This document shows, piece by piece, positions 20,168 through 32,500 of a stretch of DNA of 64,000 bases. The first letter of the stretch is position 1. Every line of letters starts with the position of its first letter. The notes beneath the pieces are model-generated. The model was not told the DNA's origin, did no database searches, and saw only the letters and a list, made by a program, of their open reading frames with translations. Position numbers and translations under genes: made by a program. The stretch comes from Elgaria multicarinata webbii. Lineage: Eukaryota; Chordata; Lepidosauria; Squamata; Anguidae. The DNA lies in assembly GCF_023053635.1 (NCBI RefSeq), contig NC_086175.1:22050740-22114739 (forward strand), read 5' to 3'.

Positions 20168-20401
20168 GACTGATCTAAAAGGTGTCTCAAAGGTTTGGCT
20201 CACGACGGCGGCAGAGGAAAAGAGCCGGGGAGGGAAGAAGAGAGGTTTCCGTCTCCTCACCTGCGCGCATGCAGCACACGGCACCGCCGTCGCTTTACCG
20301 TTGCCGACTTATGACAGGGATAAAAACACGATAAAACGAACACCAGGCAGGACGGGTCGGACGGCTGAGGTGGTAAAGGCAAGGCCCCGTCACCCACTCA
20401 C

Positions 20402-20740
20402 CTGGCGGCGGCACCAGCAGCAGACAACTCCGTCCTGCGCTTCCCTCAACCCGGGCCGCGTTGTCTTCTCTGCTGTCGCCTCATGAGTGGCCTCGTCCGG
20501 CCCAGCAAAGGCCTCGGGCGTAGGTAGGTAGGTAAGTAAGTAAGTAGGTGGGTGGGTGGCGCAGGTAGGCAGGCAAGCAAGCAGCTGTTGCCTTCCTCTC
20601 TCCGACAGACTGCCAACCTCACCGAATTGCGTCCGTCGCCGTTATAATAACAATGATAATTATGATTAAATGCTGCCTGAGAAAAAGCAGCGCGTTCCAC
20701 TTTGCTCGCCGCGCTCGCCTCCTTGTTTACTTGGGTATCA
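20402..20740 (-). other. FBXL3: FBXL3 exon 1, non-coding (5' limit inferred)
   Basis: The donor GCCGCCAG|GTGAGTGGG at 20402/20401 is close to the ideal consensus. Human FBXL3 also has a non-coding first exon in a CpG island. A second donor candidate (GCGCGCAG|GTGAGGAG) at 20261 is an alternative. The upstream end is a guess. Confidence 0.5.
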
Positions 20741-20776
20741 CCGAGCGAAAGCGCCACCGAGCGAGCGAGAGAGAAG

Positions 20777-20790
20777 CCAAAATGGCGGCC
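20777..20790. promoter_or_regulatory. YY1-type site CCAAAATGGCGGCC
   Basis: Matches the AAnATGGCGGC core-promoter motif bound by YY1, often placed just next to start sites of CpG-island genes. Its function here is inferred from context. Confidence 0.5.
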
Positions 20791-21174
20791 GCAAAGCCCT
20801 GTGACTCTGCGAGGGGGGTCGGCCCTCGCGGCGCATGTGCGGGTGGGCCCCGCTGGCGCTCATGGCCTCCGCGGCTTCACGCCCACCAGGCCCCCTCAGA
20901 GGGTCCGAAAGTGCTGAAGGGCCGGTTGGTTCTGGGATTGCCTTTGATGCTCTTGTTGTCTCTTGCCGCCACAGTAAAAGTGACGACTGCTTATGGGAGC
21001 AGCTAAGCCTAAAATCGAGCACTTGGTTATGGAAAGTATGAAGTTTGGCACACGTACACAGGGATACATACTAAACATGTTTCGATTTGGATCGAGTAAA
21101 GGAGCAGGAGACGGACAAAATCCTTATTCGGTCTGTTGTTGTATTTCATTAGAAACATTTTTAAACCACATTAG

Positions 21175-21335
21175 TCTTATTTATTTATTTATTTATTACA
21201 CTTATATACCGCCCCCCATAGCCAGAGCTCTCTGGGTGGTTTACAGAAATTCTAAAATTGAGATAAAAACAAGTATTAAAATTTTAAAACACAAAACATA
21301 CCAGGGCAGTGTACAAAATGTAATACAAACGCTTA
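21175..21335 (-). mobile_element. L2-type LINE tail, minus orientation
   Basis: (ATTT)n followed by 'TATACCGCCCCCCATAGC' and 'AGCTCTCTGGGTGGTTTACA' is the reverse of the L2 3' end seen elsewhere in the window (GAACCGCCCAGAG...CGGTATA...AATAAAT). Confidence 0.75.
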
Positions 21336-21374
21336 ATACTATAGACATTAAAAACAAACAAACCATAAACTACA

Positions 21375-21487
21375 GTTGGGATAGGGAACCTGTGGCCCTC
21401 CAAATTACAGCTCCCATCGTCCCTGCTCATTGGTGGTGGCTGATGGGAATTTGAGTCCAACATCTAAGAGGGTGCAGGTTCCTCACC
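21375..21487. repeat. Palindromic MITE-like repeat
   Basis: Begins TTGGGATAGGGAACCTGTGG and ends GGTGCAGGTTCCTCACCC, with mirrored ends and a GGCTGATGGGAATTTGAGTCC core. It is the same broad family as the repeat at 183-300. Confidence 0.65.
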
Positions 21488-22423
21488 CTGGAATTATAGC
21501 CAAGGCAGGAAAATGTTAAAATGGTTTTGTCCACGAGCCAGGGCAAAATCTTCTACCATATGTGAAGAATAATGTTGATTTTGTATTTATTTCTTTTAGC
21601 TAAGGTTATAGTTGAAGAGATGGAAAACAAGTGACAGACCTATGGGAAGCACACAATTTTGTGCGTGATCACAATTTATATCAATCTCATCAAGGGCCAG
21701 CCCTGCTGTGGAGGAAAGACAGCACAAGTAGAGTGAGAATACAAGACCCATGAGTGCTTTGTGTAGTCACCCCACACCTCCAGTACAGTGTCTATGAGTT
21801 GCTTCTCTATTGTTTTGTTTGGGCACCAGACACTGTCAAGTGTACTGCCCCATGCCAATAATGGCTGAAATAAGTATAAACGGATAAGGGATTGGAGGTG
21901 TAAATTGAGATGTGAAGGCCCAGACAATACAGACAATTTTGGGGGAAACCGTTTTTTCCCCATTTTTCTTCAAGTTTTTTTTTCTTTTTTGGAAAATTCT
22001 GGTTCATGAAATATACTTTTTTGAACAATGAATAAATGTTTAAGACAAGATATTCATATATTGCTAACTGGCCTTTACTCCCCTAAAATTATTTCTAAGC
22101 ACTACGTAACGTAAGACTAGAGATGTACAATTTGTGGACATTTTGAAACCATGGGGGAGGAAATTCTTAGCTTTTTCTAACATTAGTTATTAATGTAATT
22201 GATCTAATTTATCTTCTATTAGATAAATTAGGGATGCTGCAAGTCATGCTCAATATCCCAACACGTGACTAGAGTCACCTTATCATAATATGTGAAAATA
22301 ATGTGCATTATTAACAGTTTGGGTTTTGTTTTATAGAGTCCTATGTTTCTGGGCTTATTGTAGTTAGATGCTATAGCAGTCAATGGTTTTAAAATCCTCA
22401 TGTGAGGGAAACACCACCACCAT

Positions 22424-22468
22424 GTGACTGAATAACATAGGTTGTGACTGAACAACATAGGTTGTGAC
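22424..22468. repeat. 20-base tandem duplication
   Basis: GTGACTGAATAACATAGGTT is followed directly by GTGACTGAACAACATAGGTT and a partial third unit GTGAC. It lies in intergenic DNA. Confidence 0.9.
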
Positions 22469-23920
22469 ATTGGTGGATTCACCCACCTCTGTTTATTTCT
22501 TCTTCTTGTAAACTTTGAGGTTTGAGTCTATGGAACTCACTGTCTTAGTTGTCAGTAAAGTTCCCAAAGACCTCAATATTAGTGAATGCAGCCTTAACTA
22601 TAAAACCTATAATTGCTCCCTATAACCTCTGCAGTCAGCACCACTTAATACCTTTGTTAATTTTAAAATCTATTGATGTTAAATGCTATTGTGGCTTTTC
22701 TATTATTAATTTTGAAAGAAATCAATTCTCAATTTTTTCGTTGCTTTTATTTCAAGATCTGCTACTGGATGTAAATGAACGATGTAAAGATTTTGATTTC
22801 TTTGCAAAGAAAACTGATGTATAATTTATGAACGTCAAAATGTATATATTAAAATTAATAATAAAAAAGTAAAAAACAAACAAAACTATAACTGCTGCCA
22901 CCAAAATATAACTATATCTAAAACCCCTCAGTAGTGTAGGGATGGCATAAGCAAAAATTAAGAGGAATTATTTACACTCTTCAAATAATAGCTTGAGATT
23001 GCTTAGAGCAGTGGTTCCCAAAGGGGGCAGTACACCAGTCTTCCTCTACCTCCAGCTCTTCCTGCTTTTTTTGGCTTTTAAGATGATTCCTATGCTTCAG
23101 GGACAACTTGCTGAGCTTCTGGTCAGACATAAAATAGGGCCCTAAAATCTATTATGTAGAATGTAGTTTGCTCATAAAAAATTAAAAGGAAAAAAGTTAA
23201 GGATATAGATATAAATTAAAATTTAACACAAATAAAATTGAATTGTTAATACTTTCAAAGAACACTCCTACACATTAACAGATAGTGATGGAATGAAAAC
23301 AGTGCTCATTAGACTCTGGCCATACATGTTTTGACTTGTTAGTCTTAGTGTCCCAGTCACTAAAAATATACAGAAAAACATTTGTTAGTGCCTTAGATAG
23401 AAGCAAAAGAACTTTATCTTTTTTATCTCTCTTTTCCAGTTCATATAACATAAACTTTTTTTGGGACCTATCTAGGCTGTTGAGTACTCAACAAAAGTTT
23501 TTCAAAAAAGAGGGGCTGACTTAAGTATTCCCAAAATAGGGGATTTATATGCCTCTCCCCAACGTGGTAGATAGAATGCACCCTGAAATAAAAAAAAATG
23601 AAGTACTTAATTATACCTTTATAGGAGTGCAAAAACATATTTACCAAACATAAAATAAGGAGCACTCACAGGCGTTTGGTTTGGCCTCAACTCTCATGCA
23701 TGATAAGGTATGTCTGAGATAAGAAATCTAAAGCGAGGCTTCCTTTCTATGCCTAATTAGTCAGGTAATTATACTTATCAGCTGTGCTATCAGCAGAGGG
23801 GAAAAAGGCCCTTAAAGATAAAAAAAATCCCTGCCTAAATCTTCAAAGGCACTCATAATATATCAAAACCATGATAAATAAATAATTAAAGACATAATAC
23901 CAAATAGTGTAGATCCACTC

Positions 23921-24358
23921 TTATAAAATATAGGACCAATTACATTCTTCATTGAAGCCATTTGGCATTGTTGTCCCAAGTGTGAAATCCAAGAGTTCCC
24001 TCCTTTTCAATCTGTTATCCAGTTGTTTTCCACAGCTAGTCTGCTTCTCCAAGATCCAGAATTTAATGTCCTTTTCAGAATGTCCCAACTCCATGAAATG
24101 TTTCACCTTGGGGGCATGCAGTCTTTGATTTCTGATGCAGCTCTTGTGTTCACAAATTCTTATTTTTATTTTTCTAGTAGTCATACCAACATACAAAAGT
24201 TTACAGGGACACTGCGATTCCAGGGGAGTTGTATATGCCATTCGGTGTCCCTGTAAACATCGATGAAACATTTTATTATTTTTGTCACCCTGGAGCCACA
24301 CAAGATGGGTGGATGTTATTTTAGCTTCTTCCTGTTTTGATCTGGTTGGTTTATCCAA
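23921..24358 (-). mobile_element. Penelope-like element fragment with GIY-YIG endonuclease domain
   Basis: A 145-codon minus-strand frame contains CPCKLLYVGMTTRKIKIRIC, then EHKSCIRN, 'KHFMELGHSEKDIKFWILEK', 'LKRRELLDFTLGTTMPNGFN' and EE. The pattern LLYVGMTTR...R..EH...IRN, HF...H, then RRE..DF.L.T..PNG.NE is that of the C-terminal GIY-YIG endonuclease of Penelope-like retroelements. The N-terminal reverse transcriptase part is not visible. The copy is 5' truncated and likely old but still open through the domain. Confidence 0.85.
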
Positions 24359-24635
24359 AGTAAGCCAGTTTTGTATGACTAATTCTGAAGCTTGAAACTA
24401 AGTTTATGTCGGGTATTAAGCCCCCTCCTTGTAGACTTCATTAAAGCTCTTTTTAGCCACTATAGTTGATTGCCCATCCCAAATAAAATTCATAATACTG
24501 TTTTGCCAAGAATCTGAAAGTACTAAGTCATGTTTTAAAGACAGATTTAGAAAAAGAAGCAATATTCCAGGAAGCACATATATCTTCTATGTTGTTCCCT
24601 GCCTCGGTCCAGAGAGAGGCGGGTAAGAAATAAAT

Positions 24636-24666
24636 AACAAGAGCTTCGGCTATTGGGCGGTATAAA

Positions 24667-24712
<46 letters not shown>

Positions 24713-24736
24713 ATTATTATTATTATTATTATTACA
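24636..24736 (+). mobile_element. LINE tail fused to (TA)n/(ATT)n microsatellite
   Basis: GAGCTTCGGCTATTGGGCGG + TATAAAAAT is the end of the L2-type 3' UTR. It is followed by about 40 bases of (TA)n and then about 30 bases of (TTA)n, so the tail grew into a microsatellite. Confidence 0.8.
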
Positions 24737-25981
24737 ATTTCCCCAAATGTTTGGAAGGGGGTAAGAGTTGCTAAGTGCAATAAATCTTTTGAGGCCTCTC
24801 TTAACAATTTTTGATGATTATCCAGAAATACAGAGTGCAAGTTTACAAGTGAATTTGTAAATAACGGCCAACTATTTAATAGGATTAGTTTTCTAAGGTA
24901 TACAATGTTGTTTAATAATGACATCAACAACTGGTGTACAGAAATTTGAAGCTCATTTACTCTGAATTGCTAAGGTTTATCTTCTAGTCCAAGGTTAAAC
25001 TAAATTTAGATGTGCTTAAAATAAGGCTAAGAATGATTTTTCTGGTTCTGTTACTAAGAGAGCTTCATAATCCGCATATAAACAGTTTTTGTTTCTTGCT
25101 TCCCCAGCTTTACTCCCCAAGATGGCCATCCTATGGTCCTTGGGAGGGCATCTGAGGGGCTATAGGACATGTTGGATGTCCCCCTCTGAGACTGGAGATG
25201 CCTGCTCATAGAGTCCGTTCTTCTCTGACATTAGAACTCCAGTGTTTGAAAGTGGAGGTGGAAGGAGACATGCCGGAAATAGTCCCACCCATGCAAAGTA
25301 GCTGCAGATCTACACCAGCCCTGGAGCGTAGATCAACTTGCTCCCTTTCAAACCAATGTGGGAGAATTTGTTAAAAATAGATGGGGAGGAAAAACAAATA
25401 TACTGTTTCTCCCTCACTTCTGCCCTGCCAGTATGAGCCCAGAAGGGTTTTAGATTCCTGGGAGGATCTGACATCAGAGGCCTCACCTCCCCCTATCCCA
25501 ACAGGTAGGATTGCTCTGTTAATCCAATTTGATCTAACTAAAATAGCCAGAGGTTTCATTCCCATAGTGAAAAGCAAAGGAAAAGGAAGCAATTTTTTGA
25601 ATCTCAAAAAAGAAAAGGGAAAAAAGGTTATACACCTCAAAATTCTACTGCTTCTAAAAATGATCCCTGCTGACCTAGTAGGTTGAAATTTGGCATTCAC
25701 AGTCTACCTGAAGCATTTTACAATTCAGTAAAATTCCAAAGTGATCCGATACAAATTGCCACAGATACAGTAAGGTAAAAAGTGCTGAAAATTGACACAT
25801 TTCTATTTTTGTACTCCAAGCTGTGGCTTGGCGTATCATATATATTTTTCAAATTTTCGAGAAAACTACAGAAGTACTTCATCAGGTTTGCTGAAGAGGT
25901 GTGCCTTTCAATGGTTGGATGAAGTTCTGAGTGGCCATTTAAAAGGGCTCAAGGTTTTTCTACCCCATGAAAGCCTATGAC

Positions 25982-26167
25982 CCTGTTCAGATGACACACT
26001 AAGGCATGGTGGTTAAACATTTTAAGGTAAACGTTATGGCTTAGCGTGTCATGTGAAACATTCGTAACCATGGTGGCTACATAACCACGGTTTTAACATG
26101 TTCACTAACCATCTGCTGCAAAAGGGTTAGCTACCTAACCATGGCTTAGTGTGTTGTCTGAACAGGC
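25982..26167. repeat. MITE 'GTTCAGA...TCTGAAC', copy C
   Basis: Runs from CCTGTTCAGATGACACACTA to TAGTGTGTTGTCTGAACAGG with clean terminal inverted repeats and the family core 'AACCATGGTGGCTACATAAC'. It is the best preserved of the three copies. Confidence 0.8.
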
Positions 26168-26850
26168 CCTATAAAAGCAGCAGCTGGCAAAGTTATGCCA
26201 GGCATCCTCAGTTTCATTCTGATGCTTGAATGCTGCCAGTATGCCAATGTTTTCAGAAAAATTCTAGCGTTCCTATCAGTATTTTGACTTGGGAAGGGGG
26301 GTTAGCAAACTCTCAAATGAGGTAAGAGTGTGGAAATTTTGAGAGTTGAAGGTGTCCTGCCTGACAGTTCATTGATGGAGAAGGAGGAAAAAAGGAGGAA
26401 AAGAGGGGAAAAATACCCCACAAACGTATGCTGGAATCTTGGGGAAATAAGCTATTCCGAACACATATGGACAAATTATTAATTTGTATACAACTACTTA
26501 GTTAATTACTTGTGTTTGTAATTTGATTTAGGGGTTTTCAGAATCCTGTAATTTTTTTTTAAAAAAAAGGAAACTCAGTGATAATAAAATTCAATTATAA
26601 AAAAACAGTTTAAGACCAGAGTTAAGGCTATTGCATATTGCCTCAAGCTGCACAAATTAGAAGCTGTATTCTCTGATGTCAACTCACCGGAGGATTCCTC
26701 TAGCAATATAGTAAAGTTCAGATGCTCCTCTCCAACTGGATTTGGAACTGAAAGACCACAAGAAAAGTGTGGATGGATGGAGGGTCAGCTGTAAATAAAC
26801 ATGAGCTCCGCAAGAGTATTTCCTTGTGGACTTTGCCCCCGAACAATTAT

Positions 26851-26890
26851 GTGTGTGTGTGTGTGTGTGTATGTGCGTGCGCACACACGT
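26851..26890. repeat. (GT)n microsatellite
   Basis: Twenty bases of pure GT, then ATGTGCGTGCGCACACACGTG, which alternates purine and pyrimidine. Confidence 0.95.
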
Positions 26891-27929
26891 GTGCTGGAGG
26901 TAGGGATATAATAATTACATTTCCTTCCTCAGGCACCAGATGTCACAGGACAGTCCCAGTCTCTTTAAACAGTGTTGCAAACTGCAATAAATTAGCCTTA
27001 CCCAAACTGGTGCCCTGCATATATATGTTTTGAACTACAACTCTTTGACTATTGAGAAGCTGGCCGGGATTGATGGGAAACATTCAAGAGAAAGATGGAT
27101 AATTTTGATGATTTTATCATTAAGACAGAATGTGTTCAATGTATACTGCTCTTATTCTGAATATCTCTGGCACAGAAATAATGGTCACTATGACAGAGAC
27201 TCTAGGGAAAGGAAAGGTTTCATTTAAGTAAATGAACATCCTTAGAAATATACTAGCATTGTTACTTATGCGATGTGAGCCAATCCAAGTAAGCCATGAG
27301 TTGGTCAACTGCCAATTTTGAGTTGGTCTGCCATTCCTTGGTCCCCAATATTCGCATGGGGAAAACATCAGAATCGAGCAAATCCATTACACTTGCACTA
27401 CTTATCCAAAAAACAACTGTGATTCTTAGTTAAAGGAAGAATTGAAAATGTGAGGTGACAGAAACCATCCTCAAGAATGGTGTCTGAAGATACCTATTCC
27501 GATTTCAATTGAAAGATTCCTAATTTTCCAGCTATGGGATGATGGGTGAGACCTAATGCCTTTTGAAAAAAAGTTAACTGAAGACCACATAGCAGTTTTA
27601 CCAGTAAATAGTTGCTAAATCTTTGTGACTTCTTCTGTTGGATAAACGGAACAGATGTTATCTAATGCCCACATCTGAAAGTTGGAAAAAGTTAGTCCTT
27701 AAAAGTACATCACAGATAATAAGGTAGCCTGGAATAAGTGGGTTATATTAAATTAATACAATTCAAGTAGTTCCTTTGGAACTTTTTGGGTTCTGTGGAA
27801 TTTCTCCTCTGTGTCTCTTGTAATAAAGTTTTCAGAGAAGTCCATTTACTTCTACACCATGGCAGGAACCATGGTAGGTCCATTTACTCTAACTGGAAAT
27901 CTGTTCTTACAAGGTGTTACTGTAGTATC

Positions 27930-28370
27930 TGAAGGAACGCCTCCTCCCATATGTACCTGCCTGGACCCTAAGGTCATCCTCAGGGGTCCTTCTCCACAAG
28001 CCCCTGCCAAAGGAAGTGAGGCAGGTGGCTACCAGGAGAAGGGCCTTCTCTGCTGTGGCACCCCGGCTGTGGAGTGAGCTCCCTAAGGAGGTTTGCTTAG
28101 CACCTACATTATATGCTTTTAGACGCCAGGTGAAGACCTTTTTATTCTCCCAGCATTTTAACAGTCTATAAATAAATTTTAACTTGGTGTTTTAAATTTG
28201 TAATTTTGCATTGCTGCTGTTTTTATCTGGTTGAGCTTTTATATGTATTTTATATCATGTTTTATACTGTTGTTTTATACTTTGAATGGTTTTAATTTTT
28301 GTGAACCGCCCAGAGAGCTCCGGCTATTGGGCAGTATAGAAATGTAATAAATAAATAAATAAATAAATAG
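27930..28370 (+). mobile_element. L2-type LINE 3' end with ORF2 remnant
   Basis: One frame reads [13 protein letters not shown], then AFSAVAPRLWSELPKEVCLA and PTLYAFRRQVKTFLF, the C-terminus of the L2 ORF2 protein. It is followed by a 3' UTR with GAACCGCCCAGAGAGCTCCG and a (AATA)n tail to about 28368. It is 5' truncated and lies just outside the MYCBP2 3' end, in the opposite orientation. Confidence 0.85.
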
Positions 28371-28794
28371 TAATGTTTAGAGGAGTATGTGAGTACAGCA
28401 TTAAAACATCCATGACTCTTTGCTCTTTTAAAAACTCGGTATGGCTAAACAATCTTCCAGACTTTGGTTTTTGAACCAAAATTTATTGTCATAAATAGCC
28501 CAGGCAGTCCAGGATGCAGAAATGGGAGGTGGGGAGATGTTTAGGACAAAATAGTGAGTCTGTTACCATCAAAGGTGCTTTTCTAGCTACTTTTAGGTTG
28601 AAAATGGGAGTTTTATTTGCTAAATTGCCATGTCAAAATGGATAGGAAAAACAACTTCATTTTTTTCCAACTCATTAAGGCTAGCAACAACAAAAACCAT
28701 TTCTGATATTATTTACCAGTACCTGGTTTAACATATATAAAAATATATTTCAGCTGCTCCTAAATAAAGTTCTTACACATTCATTAGACTTTCA

Positions 28795-29078
28795 CTGTAT
28801 AAAAATGTACAGCGGCTTTATTGACATATACATTCCATTATGTTTACAGCTGCAAGATATGAGGCACACTCAGTATTGCACTTCATTAAAATTTCAGGCT
28901 CAAACATAACCCAGAAGTTTAAATGAAATTGCTGTTTACAATTTAGTAATTCTTATACAGGACAAACATTGATATCTTATATATACAGCGTGATACTGGT
29001 TACATTTATGCCTTCCTAACACTTTTTAATAACAGTCTAAGAAATAAACCAGAATACTCCTCTTATCCACCCCTACCC

Positions 29079-29117
<39 letters not shown>

Positions 29118-29481
29118 GTATACAATAATCAACTTTTTCTTCATCTGATATCCAGCATCATTTGGAGTCCATGGAAACAGAGAGCCTTTAACGCTTCGTT
29201 GACAGCAATTATTTATTTGTAAGTGTCCAATGCTTTGTAGCTGATGCGAGTAATGGCCACATGCAAACACCTCACAAGTTTTGATGTCTTGGGTCATAAA
29301 TGTCAGTTTCCCACAGCAAGGATTATGTACATGGTATTTGGCATCCTTCTCGCGCTGTAAATTGTTCCTTTTCCCTGGATTATGAAATGGTCCCATACTC
29401 ATTCTAATTGTGGTTTATATTGATCTCAGGACACTTATGGGATGACAGCAGCTTTGCTCTGGCAAATAAGAGGACTATGAA
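28795..29481 (-). other. MYCBP2: MYCBP2 3' UTR
   Basis: AT-rich sequence beyond the TAG stop at 29484-29482. A minus-strand AATAAA at 28817-28822 would place the end near 28.8 kb; another at 28482-28487 could give a longer form. The open frame at 29115-29402 inside it has no counterpart in the protein family and is taken as chance. Confidence 0.65.
28817..28822 (-). terminator. MYCBP2: Likely MYCBP2 polyadenylation signal AATAAA
   Basis: Canonical hexamer about 660 bases after the stop codon on the minus strand (TTTATT on plus). Confidence 0.6.
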
Positions 29482-29597
29482 CTAAAAAGTATGTGCATTT
29501 CTGCAGACTCCACAGCCTAGTGCAAATTCCTCACCAGTAGGTGGATGGACTACATGAAGGGGACATTCTGTTCCTTCAAGCTGCTTGCCCTTGGGAC
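29482..29597 (-). CDS. MYCBP2: MYCBP2 last exon, coding part
   Basis: From TTTTTCAG|GTCCCAAG to TAG. It encodes [20 protein letters not shown] and [17 protein letters not shown], the invariant C-terminus that completes the tandem-cysteine domain with further zinc-binding Cys and His residues. Confidence 0.97.
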
Positions 29598-32500
29598 CTG
29601 AAAAATAGTTTAAGAGAAAATGAAGTCTGTAAAAACTTGCACAAACTCCAAGAAATGCATCCAGTTAAATAGTGACATTATACAATGTTATGCCCCCAAA
29701 TTCTTTATGCTAAAGGAAACCCATCACCACTGCCAACTGCATTTTCATAGATAAGAGTTCTGTGTGATGTTATCAGTGTTGCTGGGGCAGGCAATCCTAA
29801 GTGGAGAAAAAGCCACAGCTATATCACCCATCTGAACTAAAGGCACACATTCAGATAGACAGATTCACTGCTTGGAGAAAAATTCAATAATTTTTTTAGG
29901 TGTCTCAACCGGAGCATTGAATCTTCTGATCCGTGTTTGCTAATAAAACAGCTACTAGTCTTTTTTCCCCTGTTCTCTACCATGCAAGGAACCTGTGAGT
30001 GCTAGAGGCAGATCCAAATACACATGTTTTTCATTTCTTTCTGCATTCCAGCATGTTTCTATGTAACCTGAGATCTTTTTCACCTCTTTTCATTAGTCTG
30101 AAAAGATTGCTCTAAAGACTCAAGCTGCAAACAGGGTTTATCATTGCACCTCTTCCAGAAACATGTTTCCTTCCCACCCACCCCTTTTTTTTAACATACA
30201 TTGTGAACTTTAGTTGGTTCTGATAAGACATTTTACCATGTCGTGCTTGTTATAGGAATATAAACTCTTCAAGAAATTCAGAGACTATACTTTTTATTTT
30301 ACCTTTCTGAGCCCTCAGGTCTGTGCTTTCTTCTGGCTCTCTTTTGATAGGTGGCTTATGTAAAATGCTTGGGTAAATTCCAATCTAAATCATACTTGAA
30401 GTAGACCCATGGAAATGAATGGTGCTTAAGTTGGTCGTGACTAAGTTAAGCTACATTCATTTCCATGGATCTACTCTAAGTAGGATTTATGTTGGATTAT
30501 ACTGTTCCTTCCACAGGCATACAGTTTTGCATGTCACCTGATTTGCCAGACTAATTCTGCTCATGCTAAAGGATTCTCAGAGCTTGTTTTCCCACAAGAA
30601 GAGAACTGCCATGCACTGAAAATAACAATAAAAGTGGGTGCCATGAACCACAGAATCACTGTAGCACAAGGAGGACAGTATGATCAGGTACAGAATAGGA
30701 TGTTTCTAATTCCTTCTCATGCGAAGGTACAGCGTGAATGTTCCAAAAGGTACTGTGAACCATAAGGAAGGATCCATTTTGTTATGAATTTTACTGTGAT
30801 AACTTTGCTCATTTGTTTTGGGAACTATTATTACCTTAAAATACATCAGCCTTCACTCAGAAAGCTGACTATAACTCACCTGGTAGAGCCAAGTACATGA
30901 AATGCTCATGTAAGATCTGTTAAATTATTTTTCTACGTTTCTAAAACTCACCTGGAAGAAGAATATTGTAACAGAATCCTGATATAAGAGGCTATTTGGC
31001 ATGAATTTACATACATTTAACTACATATTAAAATGTTACCTGCAGGGCAATGTGGAAGTTCTTCTTTAGGAATGCTCGTCATTCTTTGGAAGTCGTCATG
31101 ACAAGCGTTGCAAAAATGTGTTGTCCCAAAGCAAAAAAACACAGCGACTGAGCAGCAATAGCGGCATTTGTACTCTAGAAAATCTGTACCATGTTTGGGA
31201 CACATCTACAGAAGAAAAGAAAAGAAAAGCCTAAGTTAACTAGTTAACACAAGCTAAAAGGAATTTGCTTTATATATCTCAAATGTTATTTAAAACGCAG
31301 ACAAAAATGTCTCACTACCTGAGCCCTTGAAACATCAGAGCAGGCACCACAAATGAGCTCTCTAGGATCATAGTCATCTCCCTGGCCAGCCTCAGCATCA
31401 CAACGGGCTTCTCCTCCAAAATAAGCCTAAGGGGGAAAACACAAAAACGACTATTAACAGTATAATAAGCGGAGGACAAAAAAGTTAATTTGCTGTAATA
31501 AATACATTTGCTGGCGAAAAAAGCAACTAACAATAACTTTCCATGTGTGTATTTGTGCCCATTGGAGAAGTCTAAATGTTTAGCTCACTGGAATGTGTTG
31601 GCAATTAAAACTGGATGTTTTATTGCTTCCACTTTCCTTTTTCTTTTTTGGTGAGGGATAGTAGGGCAGACAGGATGTATAGGGATAAAAATTAGAGAAC
31701 TAATTGTTGCAAGTACGGGGGTGGGGCGGGATTGCACAGGGTCCCCATTCTTGCTTACTTCCTGCCACCCTCCCCTCCCAGCAAATGTTTGCATCATTTT
31801 AATGCTGTTTTCATTTATCTGGCTATGGGGGAAATCACTGGGTAGGGAGCACAAATAGGGGAAGCCTACTAATGTGATTAAATACTCAAGTGTATTTGTC
31901 CTGAAGATGTGTTTTGAAATTTGAGTTGTTTGTTATAAAGTTGAGCCAATTATGAACTATACATTGTGATAAGTTATGATTTTTTAAAAAATGTCCACGA
32001 AAGGATGTCAGCATCCATCCTCTAAAAAGATGGACTTTATACAGATGGGGCTGAAACATCTATACTACAAATGCACTAAGATAGCAATGGTGCCTAAGCC
32101 TCTGTCGGTGGTTGGATGAGCTGCCCTAATGTCACCGCAGTGCTGACAACAAGGTTTCTGGCTAAGCTGCTTGAGACCTAGAGATCGGCAGATCAGGCAT
32201 AAGTGTCTAGGGAAGAGAACTGAAAACAGTAGAAGCCTAGGAAGACAGGATCCAAGAAAGTTATAAGGCAGCTGGTCCAATGAAAATAATAATAATAATA
32301 ATAAATAATAATAATAATGACAAGAAACAAGTTTAGAAGAGGAAGAGGTTCAGAAGTTGGTGGATAAGAGATTTAAAGGAGGGAGGGGGGTAGAGAGAGA
32401 GAGAGAGAGAGATGCATGTAGCCAAGAACTGCAGAAATAAGGACTGCTGAAGTTCATATATTGACTGGAAATAACCAACCAAATCTTTGGCTGCAGATCT

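Larger units (their letters stand above)
17141..20401 (-). other. FBXL3: FBXL3 intron 1 (inferred)
   Basis: Lies between the exon 2 acceptor and the best donor candidate in the CpG island (GCCAG|GTGAGT at 20402/20401). It contains MITEs at 17.35, 19.21, 19.7 and 20.04 kb. A GC-richer unassigned stretch occupies 18.65-19.05 kb. Nothing else is recognised in 17.5-18.65 kb except a short duplication of TTATTTGCTGG-CACAGAAAG near 18.06-18.1 kb. Confidence 0.6.
20190..20960 (-). promoter_or_regulatory. FBXL3: CpG island with the likely FBXL3 promoter
   Basis: CpG density rises sharply here, as is typical of a housekeeping-type vertebrate promoter. It lies 3.3 kb upstream of the FBXL3 start-codon exon. 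It holds a consensus-like YY1 site, a GTAG-type simple repeat (20521-20558) and strong donor candidates reading toward FBXL3. No TATA box is evident. Exact start sites cannot be seen, and bidirectional activity is possible. Confidence 0.75.
20961..28790. other. Intergenic region between FBXL3 promoter and MYCBP2 3' end
   Basis: About 8 kb with no supported gene. It holds L2 ends, MITEs, a Penelope-like fragment, microsatellites and a small 20-base duplication, listed separately. In 21.5-22.4, 22.5-23.9 and 26.2-26.8 kb I see only AT-rich unassigned sequence (a hAT-like GTGGTTCCCAAAG end at about 23.01 kb). In 25.0-25.95 kb the sequence is unassigned, possibly old repeat. Confidence 0.8.

Noticed and set aside
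20127-21041. Open frames in the CpG island (up to 119 codons)
   Set aside because: GC-rich sequence has few stops; overlapping frames on both strands with low-complexity products and no family match.
24547-24930. Minus-strand frame with poly-Ile and Tyr-Ile repeats
   Set aside because: It runs through the (TA)n/(ATT)n microsatellite; the product is a repeat artefact.
29115-29402. 95-codon minus-strand frame beyond the MYCBP2 stop
   Set aside because: It lies in the 3' UTR after a natural stop, starts without splice or family support, and the known C-terminus NAHTF is complete upstream.
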